A stretch of 64,000 nt of DNA, from positions 270,501-334,500 of the forward strand of contig SMSO01000004.1 in the NCBI GenBank assembly GCA_004764695.1. The letters are read 5' to 3'. Below the pieces are notes generated by a model. The model did not search any database and was not told where the DNA came from. It worked only from the letters and a program-made list of their open reading frames with translations. The position numbers were made by a program, and so were the translations under genes. This stretch comes from Schizochytrium sp. TIO01 (taxonomy: Eukaryota > Sar > Bigyra > Thraustochytrida > Thraustochytriidae). The number at the start of each line of letters is the position of its first letter. The stretch's first letter is position 1. This document shows, piece after piece, positions 45,301 through 55,402 of the stretch.

Positions 45301-47982
45301 ACTCGAACAGTCACATTCCGTGTTGAAAATGATCAGATTTGGAATTCAGATGATGAAGCTACTGCAAAGGCTTTGACTACGGAGACTGGGGTGCTTGTGA
45401 TTGGGATCACATCGTTAGAAAGTAACGGCGGAGTGAGTTTTCCAAGTGAGGACTCTGTGCCATTGTATTATCTGTATGCGCCGCCGATGACCTCTGAAGA
45501 CTCTGTAGCAAGTGTAAGTTTTACGGGTTCGTTCTCTACAGAAACTACCACATATGCGGAAGTTGTCAACGAGAACGATGTTGGCGCATCTGTTGAGGTT
45601 TCAGCTGAAGCTGGGTTCTGGTTTGTCCATACATCTGTAACAACGTCAACCAGCGTTGACTCCGTTTCTACTAATGTTGAGTCTCTGGATGACCGGGTCT
45701 CTACAAGCACAGATGAAACAACGTATACATTTGAGACCACCAGTGCTGGAGAGGATCTAGTTCTCTTCATGGGTACTGTCGCTGATTTGACAGAGGCTGT
45801 TGATCTCTCGTTCGATCAGAGTACATGCACTGTAGCCGCAGAGAACACAATGACCTGGGGTGCAGAAGTGAGTACACTCACAGTGTATTCGCGCTCCGCT
45901 TGTGAGCGTGATCTTGCTACCGCAAACAGATTCATCCGCCTGTACAAAAACGACGTATCCAGAGCTGATCAGGTGCAGAATATGCGATTTCAGCGAGACA
46001 ACTGGCAGAGTTTACTTTCTCACTGGGATAATGACAAGCGTGCAGCGCAAAACTATCCTGTTGATTTGTCGAGTGCAGGCGGTTCTGGGGCATCTGGAAA
46101 TACGCTCACCGTGAGCGGGGCATCTGTGTCGTTTTCCGAAACGCTGTCGAATGAGAACTCCGCGGTGACTGATTATGACTGTGCATCTGGCAGCGACACA
46201 TACTCAGCGAGCGTCACTGCATCCGCTAATGTGGATGCTTTCTTCGTCAAGGCGTCTGGATCAGCAACTGTATCAGGGTCGTTCTCTAGGTCATATACCA
46301 GAGAACTAAAGACCACCGAGGGAAATGCAGTCGATGTCACTCGTTCAGTCACCTTCAACACTGGTAACGAGCTGAACCAGCTAACTATGAATGCGTATCG
46401 GTCTCCACATTCTCAATCGTACGTCTTTGATGTAACAAGTGGCCAGACCATGTGCCCACACGTTCCTGGCACCACTCAGATTGAGAACTTTTCTCTGGAC
46501 TATAAGGAAAAGCCTGCAAGTTTATTAAGCAGCGACAGCGGTTCCTTTGCATTTGATATCATTCCGTTGATTCCCAGTGGGCTTGATTTAGATTTGGATC
46601 TGGTCATCTCAGTCGATTCGGCCAGTGCAACTGGAAATATTGCTTATACAATTGGATCTGCCACAGTAAATCAACCCTTCTATGTTAGTGTAGGGGACAC
46701 GCAGACAGTATATGTCTATTTTGAACGTCTTGATTCGCGCATTCGCTCCTCAACTGTGCTTATGCAGGTTGCATCGCAGTGTGATGATAATATTGTCAAA
46801 ACAATCTCATTCAAATTAACATGGGACTCGCCATGTGTTGATGTCGAGTGGGATGGTGATTTGACCAATTTGACATCTTCGTGGTTTTTAACCAATGAAT
46901 CGCCTGAGCTGACACTAGCATACACCCAGGAAGGCTCGTCTGAGACAGGCGATGATAACAAGATAGAGTCTACTGTTGAAGTGTGGGGTCTCCCTTATGA
47001 AGACAGCGTTACTGTGGCAACTACAGAATGGATAAATCTGGGGACATTTGCTAGTGGTTCTCGTGAGCTGACCCTAAATGCTGGAACTGCAAGCTTTCCT
47101 GACGATGGGCGCTATGTCTTGGAGCTCCGTCGCAGTTGCAGTGGTGGGTCCATGGGTTTTCTTGGAGCAACAAAATCAAGTCAACGTTTGGGTATTTTTG
47201 ATACAGCAAGTCCTGAAGTCTTGTCTTGGATCTCTCCCAAAACTGTTTCGACAGCTGTCTCTGCACTACAAGCGATGACATTTCGATTTAATGAGCCTAT
47301 TGACTGTTCTTCCTCGGATCTTTCTGCAAACATTTCAAGGACGAGTGGTAATACAGTAGTTCTTGGGGAAGTTGGGATCTCATGTTCATCCAGTCTCACG
47401 GACGTTTCTGTGGTTCTGATGCTGTCGTCAGAGGCGGAGATGACGGCATGGAGCATGTCACAGGTTACCATTGGGCTATATGGCGTTGAAGATCTTCATG
47501 GAAATGCTTACAAGAGCTCTGCGGGAGATCCGTATCTGGAGCGGACCTTTGTGTTGCCTTCTTTACCACTTCCGGCTTCGGGTAGTACTGCAGTAGGTTC
47601 TGGTGTTCCGAGCGCGACAAAGATGGCATCCATGGTAAGCTCTGTGCGGGAGGCTCTTATTCCAAGTGGGCAAGCCATAAAGTCAACATACATTGAGACT
47701 GGAGATGAGAGCGATGACAACAGTGGTCTTAGTAAAGGTGCAAAAGCAGGCATTGCTGTTGGTGTGATAGTTGGCTCTCTTCTTGTGATTGGCGCAGCAG
47801 TGTTTGCTTGGAAGCGCTACCAAGTTAACTCTGGTTTAGGAAATAGCAGCTTCGGGTCTGGTGGAATGGCTAGCAAACCTGCAGGGTGGGCACGGGCTGC
47901 GAAAGAAAAGGTAAAAGGTATGAGTAACCGTACTAACAAGAAGAATGAGATCTCCCCGACAAGGGTAGAAGATATGTTGTAA
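42310..47982 (+). CDS. Giant type-I membrane protein, tandem copy 1
   Basis: An 1890-residue protein, one exon, ATG at 42310 (a GTG three codons earlier is ignored). Order of parts: signal peptide (residues 1-28, ending DSYA); PAN/Apple- or WSC-like Cys-containing segments (about 46-78, 208-238, 282-335); a Cys-rich module like ephrin-receptor/GCC2 repeats (about 356-430, CYPCERGYYC); an FnIII-like region; a carboxypeptidase-regulatory-like beta domain (about 680-765); Thr/Ser-rich beta regions; then SYVFDVTSGQTMCPHVPGT (about 1380-1397), VASQCDDN (about 1487-1494) and a closing FDTASPEVLSW ... FRFNEPIDC segment, a set I associate with very large extracellular proteins of Bacteroidota and algae. 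One transmembrane helix (about 1813-1834) precedes a 53-residue basic tail ending VEDML. Likely a cell-surface adhesion or recognition protein; ligand unknown. Confidence 0.85.
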   Translation: MSTNQTYRIIRLLLVSIALLLSCYDSYAININLPNLVNDYMNATIGCVYQGSIGNRGSAIQLGTASNASECSQSCTSRWLSSQLRGVIVTGIRDGETFTASFGSTFQSDSSVDDIFTTCVSLVGDESCTTTYDVFVSNGNVLTDVVINKAEITAVTLSPCPEYTITDGSGVIFQDLSGATIPYLRQLDMGVLENATTFTISGGFSSYACTAYTNGQSSESYKGCLSWVYDPSANTCTLYNDAVDGADTWTYATDTEQPIFGNAVCESLEKDVQGFVATMEATKGCVLPNANIPYEDVATPTTTSDFHECRRICQQTDDCVAFVFNEETSLCWPKSPEAMNNYAEKSVTATGTAYCSTCQTGYYFRFIASLTDSCYPCERGYYCSNNVRYQCTAGDYCIERLLEQPETYGGNNVCPDSRTGVACQHHVCQMSSTGQALLQQSFQEPEDFDYATYQADSIVSTQVLDEESWTLSFDTVIKTGVLPDTMEYMVVEARQTQGTSYSVLDSMRTPVPNSLECPTITYEVTGLAQNELQPGTEVVVCATASWTSNAKPTSWFNLTSETTDTKEVASSCYTLDIQLVTKLSIDLSNIHGSISVGAVVVTYSLDDSSEIKSLTLDADGEYETILQGHSTITIHSATKSGVNTNITYCALGDTCSESQVSVFPQTISLNHLENTNIYLKDVNGRVISGTIDYPNLMQKTNVTNCPVYNATVSVVTTSAGIVIDTTTTDEYGNFQLAVQNGTTTSLVIDYYEHSFTGNDANSKSLLTGVLVQDDISGISFSDSAVPVVTFNTGATLCNYDIGDVKISISSSSPNCPGETSVTAESATTEFQLSGDSFTYSLEYIDNPDFQESFDAISMHTFSVLDGDIEINAQYQPVPELTVSFPDAALDFDDCGSTLPFDVMLEGRQNTSVTVRGFQTFNKQTCYSLPSNTTLHVVSDLALEWGEYGCIEDADCTASFNRVADTYSSRSSIATMYLMVGDPKAPQQTGTGIDPTSITRTVTFRVENDQIWNSDDEATAKALTTETGVLVIGITSLESNGGVSFPSEDSVPLYYLYAPPMTSEDSVASVSFTGSFSTETTTYAEVVNENDVGASVEVSAEAGFWFVHTSVTTSTSVDSVSTNVESLDDRVSTSTDETTYTFETTSAGEDLVLFMGTVADLTEAVDLSFDQSTCTVAAENTMTWGAEVSTLTVYSRSACERDLATANRFIRLYKNDVSRADQVQNMRFQRDNWQSLLSHWDNDKRAAQNYPVDLSSAGGSGASGNTLTVSGASVSFSETLSNENSAVTDYDCASGSDTYSASVTASANVDAFFVKASGSATVSGSFSRSYTRELKTTEGNAVDVTRSVTFNTGNELNQLTMNAYRSPHSQSYVFDVTSGQTMCPHVPGTTQIENFSLDYKEKPASLLSSDSGSFAFDIIPLIPSGLDLDLDLVISVDSASATGNIAYTIGSATVNQPFYVSVGDTQTVYVYFERLDSRIRSSTVLMQVASQCDDNIVKTISFKLTWDSPCVDVEWDGDLTNLTSSWFLTNESPELTLAYTQEGSSETGDDNKIESTVEVWGLPYEDSVTVATTEWINLGTFASGSRELTLNAGTASFPDDGRYVLELRRSCSGGSMGFLGATKSSQRLGIFDTASPEVLSWISPKTVSTAVSALQAMTFRFNEPIDCSSSDLSANISRTSGNTVVLGEVGISCSSSLTDVSVVLMLSSEAEMTAWSMSQVTIGLYGVEDLHGNAYKSSAGDPYLERTFVLPSLPLPASGSTAVGSGVPSATKMASMVSSVREALIPSGQAIKSTYIETGDESDDNSGLSKGAKAGIAVGVIVGSLLVIGAAVFAWKRYQVNSGLGNSSFGSGGMASKPAGWARAAKEKVKGMSNRTNKKNEISPTRVEDML

Positions 47983-48785
47983 CGAAGTTTCTCAAATTGA
48001 CGCAACTAAAGTATAAAAGAAATTATTGAAGTAAGATACATCTAAATGTTTAATCTGCCTAACCGAAGCTAACCTAGCTCTCCTTCCACACTAATGAGAT
48101 GTGGTTCTGATTCTTTAGAGGTAATTGAGGAAATGTCTGTATCTGTATTGCTTCTCGGTACACACTTTCATCCTGCCCTTATACAGAACAATCATCCTCT
48201 TTCTCTTTCTCCTGAGTTCACCAGACCCGTCAGACTACCTCTGCATGTTTCACTGCACAAGCTCGTTCCCAATAGAATTATATCTCTCAGAATAAAATGA
48301 GGTTGTGTGGTGTACGGGATCGGAATGGCACGCGAATGTGAATTTGTTGGGAAGGTTTATGTTACCTTTTTTAATCTTATCGTATTTGTCCACGTTACAT
48401 TTATGCTGTATCATGGTTATGCGTACTTTTAGAAGTTGTACTCGTTTTCGGGTGAAGTAGTGCAGATACAGAGCATGAGGCTTAGATATGATTCTAATTG
48501 ACAAACAAACACATAGAAATGGTTTTACTAGTGAGCGTTTTCAGAATTTTTAACTATATTATTAGATTTTTTCTGATATAGTGTTTATATGTTTTGAGAG
48601 GGGTTTTAGCGATTGTTCTGACGGCGTAGTAGCTGTCTGTACCTGGTTTTTTGGCATCCTTTCTTTATTCAACTGAATCGGGGCCTACCTTTTAATACTA
48701 CCTACAACTATTCGATTTCCATTGAAGTTATAGCTACGGTTGTTTGAAAGACTATTAAAGCTGCCGATTGCCTGTATGACAAATT
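47983..48785. other. 3' flank of copy 1
   Basis: AT-rich 3' flank unrelated to the 3' flank of copy 2. Small frames (48094-48300 plus, 48250-48504 minus) show no features. Confidence 0.4.
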
Positions 48786-49424
48786 GTGTGTCACATAACA
48801 CGATTAAAGGCCGTGTTTTCTGGTCCCAACTTGGCTTCATCTTCGAATGCTACCACAAATGTGGTTATGAAACCACTTCATAGTTTGCGCAAATACCACG
48901 AACGTGTAACTGAACTCGAGAAGCAACATTTGGAGGTTCTAATCAACGGGGCTCATAATTGCGATGATTATCAGTCAGAGCTCAATACAGTGGACGATCG
49001 CGATTGTGCTCAGAAATCGCCCAATTTATGCTCCGGATGGGTAATCCACGATTCCATGAGCTTACACTGAAATTATCAACAAAAGAAAGGTTGATCTTTC
49101 TGAACGGAAATGAACGTTACGAGGAGATATTAGAAATCCTCAATACTGTTGTGGGCAACGTATCTACTTATTTTCTATAAATCCTCAGAAGTCTTAAGTT
49201 GCGTTTTTGTATGTTTCAGTCCCGGCATCGAAAGCTATCCAGACAGATTGAATGCTGTTATTGAAAAGAAAAGAAATATTTCAATAAGAAGGCTTTTACA
49301 GTTTGCGATCAAAGGCTTTTACAGTTTGCGATCACTGAAAGAACGGTGACTCCAAATTGGGTCTTCAAGAGGATTGAGACAAATCTAGATGTCGTTAGCT
49401 TGAGCTTACTTAGTTACGATTAAT
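48786..49424 (+). pseudogene. Decayed gene remnant with 23-bp tandem duplication
   Basis: Protein-like sequence in successive frames: HSLRKYHERVTELEKQHLEV, then a shifted frame FMLRMGNPRFHELTLKLSTK and LNGNERYEEILEILNTVV, then after a strong acceptor-like TTTTTGTATGTTTCAG a stretch PGIESYPDRLNAVIEKKRN interrupted by a 23-bp direct duplication (49291-49313 repeated at 49314-49333). Without that duplication the frame continues ERTVTPNWVFKRIETNLDV. Family not recognised; a mobile-element origin is possible. Confidence 0.35.
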
Positions 49425-50117
49425 TTGGGTGTCAACTTAGGACTTTAACAGTTATCACATTACTTTGGCCGCCTGGTCAAGGTGAAGGTGCCTTGCTGCT
49501 TATTTCCTCGCTGGAGAGCATAGTTGGTGTGGTGAAGGGGAAAGTACACCAATGCGTACTCCACGTGCTGACCCAGCTGTAGTGACTTTGTCTATTAGAT
49601 TGGAGGAAGTTCATGATCAGTTAATTGGAAGGAGTGTGAAGTCTTTAGTGATATTCATGTTAACCCAACTTATCGATTAGCAAGTCTAGAAACAGAAGTG
49701 AGAAGTTCTTTGGATGAAAGACTAAAAGATCAAGTAGACTTCGTTGATGAACGTTGAACCAATTTGTTTCAAGACGTGGGTCATAAGCAGATGTGGAGAG
49801 GAACGTCGAATACAGCGATTATAATTCTGACTTGATTCCACCAAAATAGATATTAATCAAAAACAACCTTGAGGTAAGCCACAAAAGATTGTAGCATCAG
49901 TCTACATTAGTCTCTTCCTCATAAGTTAGAAGAAGCTCTTCCAGAATGCATTATAAACAAATTCAAAATTATAAACTCTTGCGAATAAGTTCTGTCTAAA
50001 ATGAAAATATGCTTTTGTTGCAACTGACGAAACCCGCTTGTAAGATCTATCTTGGACGTGGAGGATTTATGAATCGAGGACAGGTTGTTAGTCCTTTCGA
50101 ACATCCTTGGAGAAATG
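49425..50117. other. Degenerate, possibly retroelement-derived stretch
   Basis: On the plus strand 49.5-49.8 kb has broken protein-like pieces (RLEEVHDQLIG; ETEVRSSLDERLKDQVDFVD). On the minus strand at 50024-50056 a SKIDLTSGFRQ motif resembles the first conserved block of Ty3-type reverse transcriptase (family form about SKIDLKSGYHQ), followed by a degenerate segment. No intact polymerase. Confidence 0.3.
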
Positions 50118-50876
50118 TTAACGTTGCGCCCAATCGTTAACACCAATGACGCATTCTTGAAAGTATGGAAGTGTTTGAGCAGCCTGACCTTGAACGTGCT
50201 CGCGCACATTTTGCTGATTTGAGTTCAAAGCAAGGTGGACAACTTGTTTTTGGAATAATGGTCCACTCACAATTGTCATCCGAATGTAACCAGATCTACC
50301 GCTTCGAGATGCTCGATTGTCCATATAGCTATGTAAATTGAAGATCTGGGCAATGGTCAAAGACTGCACTTGCCAACATTCGTACCTTCCGTCATTGAAC
50401 CCAATGCTCTCTTTCAGGGTATCTATGTCTCCACTTCGGTCTACAATATCTGCAGGATATTCATCACATACCCGTGGGTTGAATGGGTTCATTGTGGTCA
50501 GGTGGGGTTCAAAGTGTGCCGTATCCAACTGTTGTGGACGATTCCGTGGAGGATTTATAACTTCGCGAAAGTGATTGATTTCTCTCTCACCAAGATTATA
50601 GGTAGTAGCCACCCAATCGATGAGAGCATAGCCCATAGCAGTAGAGAAGTATCTCGCGCCTCCTACCCGACGTAGATCAATAAAGATGATGCAAGGACCA
50701 TCACAAGGGGTGAACAACGCCGCATCATTTCTTGGCCCAACTTTGTTGACTTCTTCTTTCACTTCTCCCTTAGGTTCCTCCTTCAGTTGAACTCCTTCAA
50801 GAAGCTTGTAGACATCGTCCATGCTAGGAACTGGCACCGAGTTGTTTATGCCTGCTTGTGTAGTGCGTGCAGCCAT
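50118..50876 (-). CDS. Orphan 252-residue protein, possibly mobile-element related
   Basis: A true ATG frame of 252 residues. The N-terminal 60 residues are charged and disordered (EEPKGEVKEEVNK). An ordered region follows, with CIIFIDLRRVGGARYFSTAM, AMGYALIDWVATTYNLGERE and GYIRMTIVSGPLFQKQVVHL. Cys are few and no zinc knuckle, signal peptide or membrane helix is visible. It sits between decayed fragments, and a reverse-transcriptase-like motif lies just downstream on the same strand, which would fit a gag-like capsid gene of a relic retroelement, but I see no diagnostic gag motif. It could equally be a host orphan gene. Confidence 0.45.
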   Translation of the reverse strand: MAARTTQAGINNSVPVPSMDDVYKLLEGVQLKEEPKGEVKEEVNKVGPRNDAALFTPCDGPCIIFIDLRRVGGARYFSTAMGYALIDWVATTYNLGEREINHFREVINPPRNRPQQLDTAHFEPHLTTMNPFNPRVCDEYPADIVDRSGDIDTLKESIGFNDGRYECWQVQSLTIAQIFNLHSYMDNRASRSGRSGYIRMTIVSGPLFQKQVVHLALNSNQQNVREHVQGQAAQTLPYFQECVIGVNDWAQR

Positions 50877-53800
50877 GATTAGGTAGTATAGCTGATTGAA
50901 TAATTCTTTGGCCTTGAATTGCAGTTTTGCTCATGGGGGAGCTAGAGGTCGAAGGAATTTCGTCTATACCACTCGAAGTTACTATGGGGTAGGCATCACG
51001 ATAGTACTTTCATTAGGATAGATCTTGCTAAAGAGTTGACTTACCTGGCCAAAATCAAGAAAAGTTTAAGCTTTGAGCCAGGACCTAAATTAAGGTCTGC
51101 GATTTTATTCGGCCTTTTTGTCGACTAGTGCTACCTACCTTATTCTACTACTTAACACCCACACACTCGATCTTTCGACTCGTAATACTAAGAGGTGTGT
51201 ATTAATTATCATTGCGTAAACTGAATTTTCCCCTCTGAAGCGTCTTTTCTGATTTCCATCAGGAGCCTCCTGTGACAAATAGATACCTTCGTAAGCTTTA
51301 GACAGATCATCAAAATGGCATTGTGCAAGGTCCCCTTTCGAGAGGGTAGTGTACTCTGATTAGTCCTCTTGTGTATCTTGGTGACTGGCAGGTTTAATCG
51401 AGAGGAATCAGAGTGTTCACAATTTGATGAGGTCTACCTAGGTACACAGTTTGAAGTTCTTTGTATGTATCCTATTTGGTGCATTTCTATTTTTGTTGTT
51501 ATTGTTGTTGAAGGCAGACAGAACTACTTGGCGTAAAAGCCCGCCTAGTAGGAATCGCCTTCTACCATACTCTCATTCCTCCAAAGTCACTCCTATCAAT
51601 TCTTTGACTTCAGTAAAGCTCAAGCTAAACCAATTTCTCATGACCTTCTACTACACCTCATCATGAAGGTTAGGGTGAGGCGATCACCAAAAGATAGCGT
51701 AGGTAGAGAGATGAAGGGAAATAATAGTTAGCATTAACATTTGGGAACTGCTGACATGGTCCATTGTCCAGGTCTAGGAATTGTGCACGTTCTACTTGGG
51801 TGTTCTCATAAATACACACCTATGTACACACTTAGCTGTTATGCTTCAATATAACACAAGACTGCGAACGCTATAGTTTTTACCAAATGAAACATGATAC
51901 CCTGATGTTGAAAGATAAGTCTGGATGTATGAAAGTCGATTCTAATGATGGAGGCTTAGAAATGCTTATAAGTTAAATTTGTCATTAAAACCTAGCGATC
52001 TACAGTTCTTGAAGTTGAATTCTAGACCTGTCAATTAATGTTAAATTTGGAGACTAAACCATGCTTTCACAAATGTTACTTTATCTCTTCAAGATTCTAA
52101 AAACATTATTTTGAATGCATATCTAGGATCTTCTTTTAATCTTAAATACCTTGGGTTCACAATTGCACTTCTGGTTGCAAAGTATAATCACATGTAAATC
52201 TTAGTTCTTTTGAGGACGTATAAATCCACGCCATAATTCTAGCTATGTGTTTTATTTCATTTATTCCTTGAATTATATGTATTTGTATATGTGTTCGTAT
52301 ATTATTTTTCTCTTGTCAAGATATTTGTTCTATCAGAGATTACGGTACATGGTATACGAGAACATCTCTATTTACTTAAAAGTCTTTTTTGAGATTCCCA
52401 GTTTTAGGTCCATGAGAACAAGCCATGGCCAGAATCCTGACAAACTTTTATGAGTCTTATGCTGTTAGGAATAAAAATTAGAAGAGTTTAACTATCAAAT
52501 ACAAAGGTGTGAGACCAAGAAAATCCAAGACTGAAAGTGCGCTAAATAATAAACCTATTATTGACTGAGGAAACAAGTTAATGGTTAAGTAATACAAATT
52601 AAGTATGGCTTAATCTCCTAATTACAATATTAACCGATTGACTTTGATGTTCATCTTCAAGGTAAGAGTATGAGATAACTAACTTTACAAGCCTACTTAT
52701 ACGAGCTCGTGTTTATGATCTAACAATTCAGAAACATGTTATATAAAAGTTGATGTACTCATTAGCCTACTTACACAGAAATGATATATGCACGAATCAG
52801 TTTTCACAGTGATTACTGAGAAAGAATACAGATACAACACTACGGGATGACTTTGCAAAGCTTAAAAGAACACCTCTTTGAGATCATGACATGATCACTG
52901 ATGTGTAACACCGCATGAGATGCATTCATACTAAGGAACGAAGGGAACAAAACAAGCTTCGAGAGCAGCTTACAAAGCAAATCCGACAGCAGATCCAAAA
53001 TACTGCAAGCGACCCAAAGCATTTGGATCAACTCAAGCGCACATTCAATAAGACAATTGACAACCCTAGTCTCAGTACTAAGTAACTACTACCATCTTAG
53101 ACCTTTCCTCAAATACCTCTAAATAATCATATCCGCGTTACAATAGTGATCATCAAAACCAACACAACTCAAGCTTCATACTTACAGCTTTCTAACGTGC
53201 TCATGGCACTCCTCTCATAATTTTTAGCACGATAGAACACCAACTGAATATTGACCATGGTCTTCATTTCCCTGTAGAACCTTCTGTGTTTAAGCTATTG
53301 GCAAAGAAAATCTCTCTTTAAATTAAAGATGCTGCTGATCTCCGATAAGTGGCACTTTCTACAAAGCTTCATGGGTGATCTCATAATGGGCTTCATAACT
53401 TGCGTTATTTCTGAGAGACGGACGATATTATTAAGCAGCATTGTTTTAAGAATAATTTAGGATGAGGATATTGTGAAATGAGATCACTTCCTTTTAATAA
53501 TTTAATTGTGTAACATATGTTGTCCTAAATTAGCACAGTGTTCTTTACGATTCTAAATATACTTTATATTTACAATTATGTGTACATATCCTTGAACGAT
53601 TCACTTTCCACTTATTGTTGTCAATCATTCTTTAGAAAGGATGGGTATAACAGCTTGGAACTCGTAGCTAGTTTGTTGGCAAGCACATACCTGCACATGC
53701 TAAAGTGCACGACAAGCCACACGCTCAAGCAACTTGAAACCATGCAAAATAATTTGGAAGCAACATAGATATTTAATATCTAGGTACTACCAGCTATAAC

Positions 53801-55287
53801 ACCCTCTTTCACACTGGTCGTTTGAGTTGCTCATAGCCAGTGTGAACTTTAAAAATAAAATTAAAAAATGCACCTTTAATAATATTTTTAAGTTAAATAA
53901 AAATAACTATCACATGTACCTTTAAAATGAAGAAAAGACGCAGTATTCCACAGATTAATCACTTGCGTCATTCAGATTAGTTCTGAGCACAGAACTCAAC
54001 CGAACGTTGTAATCATACAATTGGTACTGCATGAGCTTTATGTGCTGTGAAAGGTCTCAGCTGCATTGAACGTCAACGAAACCAACTTTATGACAGAGGG
54101 GGCACAACAATGAATTTAAACGTAGGTACGCAAAATACCAGTTCAACATGCTCTAGTTGAAACATGCACATACCTTCAATAGTTCACTGACTTGGAACCT
54201 TAACACGCTCACCCCATGACTTGTGTATAAATTGTGGTGCTGGAACTATCATATCTCTTGAATCGTCCTACTTTTTTTTTTTTCTTTCTTAACTTTTTTA
54301 AAATTAAATTTCAAATATAACAAATTATAAAAATCAGGAAGGGAAAACAACTTATCAATGGGGCAACTTTTCATAGCTGGTCGTGAATCAGAAGCCGAAG
54401 CGGGGTTTATAGACAGGCTCTTAGAGCCTAGATAGATTCTGAATATGCATAAAAATCTCCCTAAACCAGCGCGGCTGAGAAATATGTAAGGTGTTTAGGA
54501 AGAATTGCAACCTTGTGCGAGGGAATCAACGCAGTTTTGAAAGTGCATGGAATCATCTTCAAGCACACACTGAAAAGTCGAAGGGTGCCTGCGTGCATTT
54601 TTGACTAGAGAGTTTAGCACTCATCTTTGACTAGTAACCTAGTCTCGGCGCGCGCAAAAATAGCTTACGCCTCTTTTTGCATTCTTGGAAATAAAAATAT
54701 TATAAAATAAAATAAAATAAAATAGTAAAAATAGTAAAAATATGTTTCTGAGGACGTGGGAATCTGCTTTATAGCATCCAAAACTTGTATTTTGGCCTTA
54801 CTTTTTTTCTATTCGAGAATTTTGTCCAGATCGGCCGTAGTAGTCCAATGACACTATGTGCAATTAGCATGTCTAAAAGCCGACAAAACACCACAACCAT
54901 CATTTCACAGTATTCTACGTCCATGCGTAGCATATGACCAATCTCCAACTATCGATTTTCACTCGCTCGCATTGGTTTGTGCAGTACACCAATGTGCTTT
55001 GCTGAAAATATCCCTCCTTGGCGGTTCCTTTTAGTTTTATTCTTTCTTCTTTGAATCTCACAAAAAAAATAGTATCCTGATTTTAATTTCAAATAAATAA
55101 AAAACGTTTTTAAATAATTAATACATAAGCAGGCCCAACAAACTATTCACCTCCCACCCACATAATCTAATTTAATAAGATTTTCAAAAAGGAATTCAAA
55201 ATCTCCTGTCAGTAGCAGCTTTAAAGCCCATATATAAATTAGGTTCCTATGTCACTTTCCATTCAAGGAATCACATCAGCGATCAAG
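50877..55287. other. Gene-poor spacer between the tandem copies
   Basis: AT-rich. Small remnants: plus 51451-51666 with a hydrophobic start (ILFGAFLFLLLLLL) but no ATG, and plus 52915-53085, a 56-codon ATG frame of charged helix-like sequence (RREQNKLREQLTKQIRQQIQ) that looks like the tail of a larger lost gene. 53.85-53.93, 54.28-54.33, 54.69-54.73 and 55.07-55.12 kb are A/T-only blocks. A TATA-like TATATAAATT lies at 55231-55240, about 165 bp before the second giant gene. Confidence 0.35.
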
Positions 55288-55402
55288 CAGATCCAACAAA
55301 CCTCAATTAGACAATTGCAGAGATTGACAACAAACACCTAACTCATTCTCCCTCAATCATCGACAAGGATAAAGACTGCTAATAAACTGGTGAGTGCTCA
55401 AC
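55288..55402 (+). promoter_or_regulatory. 5' leader shared by both giant genes (copy 2)
   Basis: Matches the copy-1 leader with scattered substitutions and a 1-bp indel (AAAGACT versus AAAGGACT). It is preceded by a TATA-like element at 55231-55240 that copy 1 lacks at the same distance, so the two genes have different upstream promoters. Confidence 0.7.
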
